A stretch of 6,626 bases of DNA from Candidatus Latescibacteria bacterium 4484_181 (GTDB lineage Bacteria > Latescibacterota > MVCY01), in assembly GCA_002049985.1 (NCBI GenBank), contig MVCY01000093.1, positions 1 to 6,626 of the forward strand, read 5' to 3'. Numbering within the stretch: position 1 is the stretch's first letter; every line of letters starts with the position of its first letter. Below are positions 1 to 5,785 of this stretch, one piece after another. The notes beneath the pieces were generated by a model, which was given only the letters and a program-made list of their open reading frames with translations, did not search any database and was not told where the DNA came from. The translations under genes were made by a program, and so were the position numbers.

Positions 1-37
1 CCTTCCCGAATGAAGATCCGGTGCATTCTAAGTGAAC

Positions 38-469
38 CTATTTTTGCATCAATCGAGAGATGAGGTTAACTTCAGCCAGTCCCATATCCAGCCGTTGGGC
101 GACCTTCACTGGACTGTCTCCATTTTGGAGAAATTTCTGTGCCAATTTGAACCCATCTCTGCTGTTGGAGACTGAATCTCTGCCCTCCTGACCCAGATGA
201 GAAAGCACAGTGACAGCAGAAGAGAATTTCTCTATCTGTTCCTTCAGAGTTTGTATATCTTCCCTGTTCTGGAGCGTCTCACAGGTCTCTGACAGGCTCT
301 TGAGCAGTGAATAGGTCTTTTCCAGTTGAGCGCATATGCGTTCGACCGCCTGGTCTTCGGTCTCTCTCCGCCGACGGAGTAGTGTCCACACAACCACTGT
401 GGTTGCCAGAAATGTTAGCAGACAAAACAGCGCCGGCAGCGTCAGTCGCAAAAGGGCTATGTCCTCCAT
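38..469 (-). CDS. Membrane-anchored coiled-coil protein with HTH-like tail (DUF6115/DUF2802-like)
   Basis: The 143-residue protein has a hydrophobic N-terminal segment (about residues 7-30) followed by an RRRR stop-transfer cluster, so it is probably a single-pass membrane protein with its bulk in the cytoplasm. Residues about 36-85 are charged, heptad-like helix and probably coiled coil. The last ~36 residues (about 107-142) have the pattern AQKFLxxGxSxxKVAxRLxMGxAEVxLI, like the short helix-turn-helix-like tail of DUF6115 and DUF2802 proteins, which are often encoded just after fliA in flagellar operons. Function is not established for these families. The ATG at 469 has a strong GAGGAG five bases upstream, and the end of the broken kinase gene overlaps it in another frame. 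The ORF looks complete and ends 37 bases from the window edge. Family assignment is from the motif pattern only. Confidence 0.75.
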   Translation of the reverse strand: MEDIALLRLTLPALFCLLTFLATTVVVWTLLRRRRETEDQAVERICAQLEKTYSLLKSLSETCETLQNREDIQTLKEQIEKFSSAVTVLSHLGQEGRDSVSNSRDGFKLAQKFLQNGDSPVKVAQRLDMGLAEVNLISRLMQK

Positions 470-1594
470 TTTGGCTCCTCTTTCTCCGGGATACCCTCAC
501 CAGTGTCCATGAAATCGACCTGGACAAATTCGTCCCCACGACTCGTCTTGATGGTAAGTTTTCCCCTCTTCAGTTTCAATAATCAGCTTGATTCCACTAC
601 ACTTAAGTTGATAAGTAACCAGCGACGCAACCTTCTGAATCAAGGAATTTATGTCCAGAGGGGCCTTTTCTGACCGTGCGCTGTTGTGGTCGGCAAAGTC
701 TAGGAGTGCCTTAGTGATTCTGGCAATACGCACCGTGTTCTCTTCAATAAGTTTCAGTCCTTCTACCAACTCTGGCATTTTCTCAAAATCGATGAGTAGC
801 AGTTGCACCTTGCTCAATATGATCTGCAAAGGGTTGTTAATCTCATGAGCCATACCGTTGGCAAGCTGACCAACAGCTGCCATTTTCTCTGATTGTATCA
901 ATTGCGATTGAGACCGTTTCAACCTCTGGTTTGCCTGTTCTAACTGCTCATAAAGTCTTGAATTTTCAATTGCTATTGCTGTCTGGTCGGTCAGAATGGA
1001 GAGTAAGGTCATATCTTGATTTGTGAAAGCGTCTTTCGGACGATCGGTGTAAAGCACAAAAACTCCCAGATTCTTCTCTTTCAGTGAAAGTGGGGCAACA
1101 ATAAAATTTCGCTCCTTCTGGCACCCTACTGGACTGACCTGAATGTCGGGAAATACACTAATACGAGATTGTTCTATCACCCAGTCTAAGATGCCCTCCT
1201 CCCATTGGAAATGGACCCTATCTTTAAACTCCTCGGATGGAGGATCGACATAGAGCGCTTCCAAGTCACTGTTATCCGGCTTGAAAAGAAAAACGCCGCA
1301 GACCTCATATTCTACCACCTGGCGGGAGCTCTCAGCAAGGGAGGCAAGAATAGCGTCTAAGTTCAGGGTGGCAGTTATGGTCTCAGATAGTTTCTGCACC
1401 TGAATCAATTCATCGATGGATGTCCTCAGATCCAGTTTGGTACGTTGGAACTGGGCTAAATTCTCCTTAAGTTGCCTATTCTCCTCTTCGAGGGCCTCTA
1501 CTCTGGCGCTCAATCGGTCCAAGGCGGATACGACAGAGGCAGAACTGTCGGACTTCAAAGAGGATTGGAGCAATCTGTTCAGTTTCTTGTACAT
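457..1594 (-). pseudogene. GAF-domain sensor histidine kinase, broken in its ATPase domain
   Basis: A soluble two-component sensor kinase (no membrane segment). In order it has a coiled coil (about residues 24-68), a GAF domain (about 75-215), a linking helix, and a HisKA dimerisation domain with the H box GMAHEINNPLQ, where H250 is the expected phospho-acceptor. The sequence is family-like to about residue 344 (IKLIIETEEG). After that the frame is wrong and stops at 497. The neighbouring frame resumes with KLTIKTS and a clear G1 box, DTGEGIPE, then ends at a TAG at 457-459 inside the start of the next gene. The N box (around the usual NLxxNAxxA) is missing between the two pieces, and everything after G1 (F and G2 boxes) is also missing. 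No ATP-binding kinase can be made, so I call it a pseudogene. The ATG at 1594 lies three bases after the HDOD stop, with only a weak ribosome site, suggesting coupled translation. In the intact ancestor it probably served motility control, inferred from context only. Confidence 0.88.
475..480 (-). promoter_or_regulatory. Ribosome binding site of the DUF6115-like gene
   Basis: GAGGAG lies five bases upstream of the ATG at 469, inside the last codons of the truncated histidine kinase. It supports the chosen start and shows that translation of this gene can be independent of the broken kinase upstream. Confidence 0.7.
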
Positions 1595-1597
1595 TAT

Positions 1598-2491
1598 TCA
1601 GCCTGCATTAAGGATGTGGTTGAAGACCGTAGCCTTTTGTACCTGGATATGTACCTGTTCCTGCATACCTAAGAGACAGTCCTCTGACATTCTTCGGCCA
1701 TTGAGGGAGAAGGGCTCAAGGGCCTTCTTTTCCAACACTAATTCACGGGGACGCCCGTTGGCATCAAAACCCATTTGGTGACAGAGGATGTTAGCCATAT
1801 GCACTAAGCTTACTAATTGTGCATCAGTCCGAGCCATAAGCGGGGTATGATGATAATAGATGGTTTCGGCCAATTGGGCGGGAAGATTCCAACTCTCTGC
1901 GAACCATCCGCCTACTTCGGCGTGATTGGCGCCGAAAGTCATCTCCTCTGCTTCACGAAAGGTTATGTCTTCTCTTTCAGCAAGCTCCAGGCTTCGCTTG
2001 AAATCCTCCCACCAGTATTGACTCATGATCAATTTTCCTATGTCATGGAGCAAACCAGCCACAAAAGACTCCCCGGGCAATCTGCGTCCCAACTTTTTGG
2101 CCAAGAATCTGGCGGAGGCTCCGCAGCTTATGGAGTGTTGCCAGAACTGTTTTCGCAGGGACTGCTGTTCTGCTCTGCCGCCTGAGAACATCTGCAACAG
2201 CGATATGCTGAACACCAGGTCCTTCAGTGCATCGAAACCCAGGACAACCACTGCCAGACTGACAGTGGCTATCTTGCGGGGAAAACCGTAGAAAGCCGAA
2301 TTGGCCACCTGTAGTATCTTCGCCGCTAATGCCGGATCAGCCGATATTACGCTGGCCAGATCGGCAGCCGACGACTTCGGGTTGTTGATGACATCCATCA
2401 CTTGCACTACGGTAGCAGGAAGAGCTGAGAGTTCAGCTATATCTTCCACCTGTTTCCTTAAATTCTCTTTTCGATTCTGCAAATAGTCCAA
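1598..2491 (-). CDS. HDOD-domain signalling protein
   Basis: The 297-residue protein matches the HDOD family over most of its length: LPATVVQVMDVINNPKSS near residues 24-41, the ADPALAAKILQVANSAFYG block at 51-69, a GFDALKDLVF helix near 85-94, then an HD-like core with GLLHDIGKL (H149, D150), a further NHAEVGGWFAESWNLP (H190) and YYHH at 212-215. HDOD proteins are mostly regulatory scaffolds near chemotaxis, motility and cyclic-nucleotide genes, and many lack phosphohydrolase activity; whether this one is catalytic cannot be told. The start is a TTG at 2491, backed by AGGAG eight bases upstream that overlaps the stop of the preceding gene. The ORF is complete, with no frame change, unlike the kinase it is coupled to (stop and kinase start are three bases apart). 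The pair may have formed one signalling unit. Confidence 0.92.
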   Translation of the reverse strand: MDYLQNRKENLRKQVEDIAELSALPATVVQVMDVINNPKSSAADLASVISADPALAAKILQVANSAFYGFPRKIATVSLAVVVLGFDALKDLVFSISLLQMFSGGRAEQQSLRKQFWQHSISCGASARFLAKKLGRRLPGESFVAGLLHDIGKLIMSQYWWEDFKRSLELAEREDITFREAEEMTFGANHAEVGGWFAESWNLPAQLAETIYYHHTPLMARTDAQLVSLVHMANILCHQMGFDANGRPRELVLEKKALEPFSLNGRRMSEDCLLGMQEQVHIQVQKATVFNHILNAG

Positions 2492-2499
2492 GATATCTA

Positions 2500-2504
2500 C
2501 TCCT
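2500..2504 (-). promoter_or_regulatory. Ribosome binding site deciding the HDOD TTG start
   Basis: AGGAG, eight bases upstream of the TTG at 2491, overlaps the TAG stop of the preceding small gene (TAGGAG). No ATG near the start of the conserved region competes with it, so the TTG start is preferred. Confidence 0.7.
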
Positions 2505-2808
2505 AAGCAGTCACATCAATGCGGGATCCTAAAGAGATTGCTTCCCCTCTGCCAGTTTTCTGGGTTCGTGTACCCTCTTCTGGTTCAGAAGAAGCCTTCT
2601 GTTCATCTTTTTTCCCCTGGCGTTCTCCCTCTCCCATAAGAAGTTCATCATTCTGAGGAACCTCCTCTTCCATCTGCTGTGCGAGCTGCCGGTCAAAGGG
2701 TTTCTGCCCTGCCTCGTGCTGCACTTTCCTCACTTGCCGTATTCTCTCACTGCCCCGCACCTTGGCCAGATTTTTTTCCAACTCTATGGGGTCTAACACT
2801 TTTACCAC
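2503..2808 (-). CDS. Small hydrophilic flagellar-operon protein of unknown function
   Basis: A 101-residue, highly charged protein rich in Gln, Glu, Lys and Arg, with no hydrophobic segment. The N-terminal half (DPIELEKNLAKV ... FDRQLAQQMEEE) looks helical, the middle is low-complexity and probably disordered, and the C-terminus ends in GSRIDVTA. Small proteins with this plan (a short P-I motif, a Gln-rich helix, a basic/acidic middle and a final G-x-x-I-D) commonly sit just downstream of fliA in flagellar operons and have no assigned role. The GTG at 2808 overlaps the fliA stop by seven bases, with AAGGA just upstream; a second GTG three codons later (2799) has better spacing to that site, so the start is uncertain by three residues. 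The ORF appears intact. Confidence 0.7.
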   Translation of the reverse strand: MVKVLDPIELEKNLAKVRGSERIRQVRKVQHEAGQKPFDRQLAQQMEEEVPQNDELLMGEGERQGKKDEQKASSEPEEGTRTQKTGRGEAISLGSRIDVTA

Positions 2809-3539
2809 CCATCCTTAAGCCATTTCCTCACCTTACCACGTAGCATCAGGATGGTCTTGGTGTGAATCTGCGACACCCTTGATTCAGAGATGTGCATGAT
2901 CTTGCTTATCTCTTTCAAAGTCAACTCCTCATAGTAGTGGAGCACTAAGACCATCCTTTGCTGCTCAGGCAGTTTCTCTATCTGTTCAACAAGATACTCC
3001 TTCAGGCTTTCTTTCTCTAATCGACTCAACTGAACTAACAGTCTCCAAAACAGACACCCCGCTGTCATCATCACTGTAACAAATTCTGTCCAGCGAGATA
3101 AGAGGGGAACCGGCTCGGGTTTGGGCTAAATGTTTAGAGAGCTCTTCGGTGGAAATCCCAAGATTCTGTGCCAACTCTTTGTGCGTCCAAGCTGGTGTTC
3201 CAACTGAGAGACAGCCTTCTTGATCCGTCTTGAATTCTTCCTCGCAGATCTGGGCATCCAGTCCATCCTCCTCAGTTCGTCAACAATTGCTCCCCGGATG
3301 CGGGCGCTGGCAAATGTTTCCAATTTGACACCTCGGGAGGGATCAAAGTTGTTAACTGCCTCGATGAGTCCGACGACCCCGGCGCTGATAAGATCGTCTA
3401 TCTCCACTGACCTGGGCAATCCAATCGCCATATGTCCCGCAATGTATTTAACCAGTGGAAGATACTCCATCAAGAGCTTTTCTCTTGCCGTCGACTCCTG
3501 TAACTTCTGGTACTTCAGGCAAACCTTCTCAGTGGTCAT
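2802..3539 (-). pseudogene. fliA: Flagellar sigma factor FliA (sigma-28/SigD/WhiG type), frameshifted twice
   Basis: Sigma-28 factors direct RNA polymerase to late flagellar and chemotaxis promoters. Residues 1-119 from the ATG at 3539 contain region 1.2/2: EYLPLVKYIAGHMAIGLP, DDLISAGVVGLIEAVNNFDPSRG, RIRGAIVDELRRMDWMPRSAR and QLEHQLGR. Just after GRT the frame is lost (junction near 3178-3184). The family sequence resumes in another frame as ELAQNLGISTEEL ... LISLDRI ... VSVLETVSS (region 3). It is lost again near 3015-3030, and region 4 follows in the original frame: LPEQQRMVLVLHYYEELTL, then the HTH EISKIMHISESRVSQIH. Each junction appears to lack several codons of the expected sequence. 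In the starting frame translation stops at 3126, which gives a product without region 4. The start at 3539 is chosen over an in-frame ATG at 3602 because of AGAGGA nine bases upstream and because homology begins after it. Confidence 0.88.
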
Positions 3540-3547
3540 CTTGCCGC

Positions 3548-3554
3548 TTCCTCT
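3548..3554 (-). promoter_or_regulatory. Ribosome binding site of fliA
   Basis: AGAGGAA lies nine bases upstream of the ATG at 3539 and after the flhG stop. It favours this start over the in-frame ATG at 3602, which lies inside flhG. Confidence 0.65.
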
Positions 3555-3570
3555 TCTCAAGCTAAATTGT

Positions 3571-4380
3571 TCAACTGGGATACTGGACTCCCATCTCTCC
3601 ATCGCTACTTTTTACCTTCATCTCCTCCAGCAGGCCTTTGGCTATCTCTGCCAAACATAATGAAGCGGGAGCGTTGGCATTTCTGACAACAAAAGGAACC
3701 TGTCTCCAGACCGCTTCAGCCACACCGGGATCGAAGAGCACGCAACCCCGAGACACCAAATGACAGTTGAGGAATCTATTCGTCATCTGGTCGAACTTTG
3801 CTTTTAAATCCAGGGCTTGGTCTCTGGATTTGACCATATTTATAAGAAGAGAGAGACGCCTTTCGGCCCCGCTGTTATGGATTAGCTTGACCATAGCGTA
3901 GGCATCAACTACAGCAGTAGGTTCAGGGGTAGTGATAACCACAGTCTCATCTGCCACAGAAAGAACGCTGCTGACCCCGGTTGACATGCCACTGGGGGTG
4001 TCAATCAATATGAGATCAAACTTTTCCTTCAGCTTCCCCAACTGTCTGGTTAAGACCTTCTGCTTCAAGGGGGTGAAGCTAAAGGATTGGGAACTGCTTA
4101 AGGAGGCGGGAATTACATTCAGACCTTCAGGTCCCCTCTTAATTGTCTGAAAGAGAGCGCACCTTCCCTCGAGAACATCCTCCAAGGTGTCCTCTGAGAC
4201 CAAATTGAGCAGAACACCTAAATTGGCCAGTCCAAAATTGACATCTATCAGCAATACGTCCGTCTGAAGCCGAGAGAGCTGTATAGCTAAGTTCAAGGCT
4301 ATGCTTGTTTTGCCTACCCCGCCTTTGCCGCTGGTGATGGCGAGGGTAAAACCGTTTTGGGGATGTTCCACGCCCGTCAT
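3571..4380 (-). CDS. flhG: FlhG (FleN/YlxH), MinD-like ATPase controlling flagellar number and placement
   Basis: The 269-residue protein is of the SIMIBI/MinD class. It has the deviant Walker A SGKGGVGKTS (residues 17-26), a switch I region LIDVNFGLANLG (44-55), a switch II LILIDTPSG (123-131) and the adenine-pocket strand INM (180-182). The length is close to the usual FlhG size. FlhG normally antagonises or stimulates the GTPase FlhF at the cell pole and interacts with the C-ring. Two things are odd. The usual DxD of switch I reads D46-V-N48, replacing an aspartate important for ATP hydrolysis in MinD. The N-terminal DQAxxLR motif, which stimulates FlhF in well-studied FlhG proteins, is absent, and an in-frame TAA lies just upstream of the ATG. 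GGGAG sits ten bases upstream of the start, and the ATG overlaps the micro-ORF stop as ATGA. The reading frame is open throughout, but the protein may be poorly active. Confidence 0.9.
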   Translation of the reverse strand: MTGVEHPQNGFTLAITSGKGGVGKTSIALNLAIQLSRLQTDVLLIDVNFGLANLGVLLNLVSEDTLEDVLEGRCALFQTIKRGPEGLNVIPASLSSSQSFSFTPLKQKVLTRQLGKLKEKFDLILIDTPSGMSTGVSSVLSVADETVVITTPEPTAVVDAYAMVKLIHNSGAERRLSLLINMVKSRDQALDLKAKFDQMTNRFLNCHLVSRGCVLFDPGVAEAVWRQVPFVVRNANAPASLCLAEIAKGLLEEMKVKSSDGEMGVQYPS

Positions 4381-4469
4381 ACCTCTTTAACTCCCATTGT
4401 CTTGATTGTCAGAATTGAATGATTGACCAGGTTATTCAGCACCCAATTTTCGAAAGCTTTCTCAGGCAT
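4377..4469 (-). CDS. 30-codon micro-ORF between flhF and flhG, possible gene remnant
   Basis: An ATG at 4469 overlaps the last codons of flhF, and the ORF runs 30 codons to a TGA at 4377-4379 that overlaps the flhG ATG as ATGA. It exactly fills what would otherwise be an 81-base gap. The peptide starts MPEKAFENWVLNNLV and ends KTMGVKEV. I recognise no domain. Start and stop overlaps of this kind are typical of translationally coupled operon genes. Because neighbouring genes have lost internal blocks, it could be the two ends of a larger gene joined by an in-frame deletion; a chance ORF is also possible. Confidence 0.4.
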   Translation of the reverse strand: MPEKAFENWVLNNLVNHSILTIKTMGVKEV

Positions 4470-5326
4470 AGTTCCTTAGGGCCCACTCTGCCATTTTCTC
4501 AGCGTCTGCCAGCTCAATATTTCCTGGAACAGAGCGTCCGTCGGTGAGATAACAGACCGGTGTGTCTGCCTTAATGGCTATGCTCAATATAGAACCAGGA
4601 GTGGATATCTCATCCACTTTTGTAAACAACAACCCTGTCACAGGCAGGGACTTGAAGGCATTTACCGTCTTTATGCTGTTCTTGAACCCGGTAGTGGCAC
4701 TGAGCAGAAGATACACTTCATCGGGGCCAAGGGCCGAGAGAAATGCACCAAGCTGATCCAGCTCTTTCTTATTCAAGGAATTAACTCCTGTCGTATCCAT
4801 AAGTATCAACTGCGCAGAATCAGAACGTACAGCATCTCGTATCTCTTGAGGGGAATAGACAGCTTTGAGGGCAAAACCGATAGCTTGACTGTAACATTTT
4901 AGCTGATAGACAGCGGCAATTCTTTTAGTATCTGCAGTAATCACTGAGACAGCCATTTTGCGTGACAGGGCGAAATCGGCAGCAATCTTAGCTACAGTCG
5001 TGGTTTTGCCCGAGCCAGTTGGTCCTACCAGAGAAACCACTGTGGACCTGCCCTCCTTAACCTGAATGCCACTGCCTATCTTCACCGCTTTCCGCAATAC
5101 CTCTTGGGTCTTTTTCCTGATAAGCCCGCCGTTCTCTCCGCTCTGGACGAGGGAAGTCAGCACGCTCATCGTGGTTCACATCCAAAGCAGCGGTTATTTC
5201 CACAGACCCTGAGGAAGCATCAGACCTTACATTCAAGATCACTGCCTCTGGGCCCAATTCCTGCTTCACCTTTTCCAGGGCCTCGGTCATCGTGGCCCCG
5301 TCGTATTTCTTAATCTTCATTGCCAA
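4462..5326 (-). pseudogene. flhF: FlhF, SRP-type GTPase for polar flagellum placement, internally deleted and frameshifted
   Basis: FlhF is the third SRP-type GTPase and recruits early flagellar parts to the pole. The N-terminus (MKIKKYDGATMTEALEKV, LGPEAVILNVRS, VEITAALDV) is typical. Near 5150-5175 the family-like frame switches. The new frame reads SVLTSLVQSG and LRKAVKIGSGIQVKEG and then the G domain: P-loop GPTGSGKTTT, ITADTKRIAAVYQL, MDTTGV, LLLSATT, TKVDE and YLTDGRSVPGNIELAD. The two parts total about 290 codons against some 350-450 in most FlhF proteins, so most of the linker and part of the helical domain before the G domain are absent. Without frame correction the first part stops at 5057. 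G-domain residues also deviate: DTAGR is DTTGV and AVEQL is AVYQL. The start could be TTG 5326 (GGGAG nine bases upstream) or the more family-like ATG at 5320; both overlap flhA. Confidence 0.85.
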
Positions 5327-5335
5327 TTTTCAACA

Positions 5336-5340
5336 CTCCC
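5336..5340 (-). promoter_or_regulatory. Ribosome binding site near the flhF start
   Basis: GGGAG inside the 3' end of flhA lies nine bases before the TTG at 5326 and fifteen before the ATG at 5320. Spacing favours the TTG, while family alignment favours the ATG, so the start is left open. Confidence 0.5.
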
Positions 5341-5769
5341 TTGGAGTAGAGTTCAACTCCGGGTACAATCTCATTGTAGGAAAGAACTACCAATTGGGGG
5401 AACTGGGCCTCAGTTAACTTTCGGAAAGCAAGCCGGACATTAGGTGAGGACAACAGGATCGGTTGCTGGCCCTCGGAGTTCATCAGCTCAACCAACTCAT
5501 TCAGTTTCGCAAACAGCCTCTGTAGCTTTTCTGGCTCGACTGCCACGGTTATTCCCCCCGGCGTCTGCTGGGTGGATTCGGCTACCATCTGTTCCACTTT
5601 AGGGTCTACCGTAATCACTGAGATAGAACCATCCTGGTTCTTGTAAAGCTGACATATTGTGCGTCCCAGAGCGTGGCGAACATATTCGGTTAACGTCTCA
5701 GTATCTTTCACTAAAGAGGCATAATCAGCCAATGTTTCCATAATGGTGAGAAGGTCCTTGATCGGCACT

Positions 5770-5785
5770 CTTTCTCGCTTTCTCG
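5770..5785. repeat. 8-bp tandem duplication inside flhA
   Basis: CTTTCTCG occurs twice in direct tandem on the plus strand (CGAGAAAG twice on the coding strand). Removing one copy makes the coding strand read LQNLLRERVPIKDL, exactly the expected FlhA sequence, so one copy is extra and causes the frameshift. Confidence 0.93.

Noticed and set aside
1..20. Possible hairpin near the left edge (CCGAAT ... ATCCGG) as a terminator
   Set aside because: The stem is six pairs with one mismatch and has no T-run, and the window ends here.
279..582. Open frames on both strands (279-539 minus, 307-582 plus)
   Set aside because: They overlap the tail-protein gene and the kinase end in other frames, have unstructured composition and match no family pattern.
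1416..2486. Several plus-strand open frames of 60-120 codons opposite the HDOD and kinase genes
   Set aside because: They are antisense shadows of clearly conserved minus-strand genes and have Ser/Cys-rich, non-family-like translations.
2986..3174. Programmed frameshifting to make full FliA
   Set aside because: No clear slippery heptamer or pseudoknot is seen at the junctions, and expected codons are missing, which frameshifting cannot supply.
3571..3602. An earlier fliA start at 3602
   Set aside because: It lies inside flhG, adds 21 residues with no family likeness, and the ATG at 3539 has the better ribosome site.
3220..3660. A 146-codon plus-strand frame opposite fliA and flhG
   Set aside because: It is antisense to conserved sigma region 2; its length comes from the lack of stops opposite a good coding frame.
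4452..4461. Perfect palindrome GAAAGCTTTC just after flhF
   Set aside because: Ten bases is too short and common to claim an operator; it lies in the micro-ORF and is not repeated elsewhere nearby.
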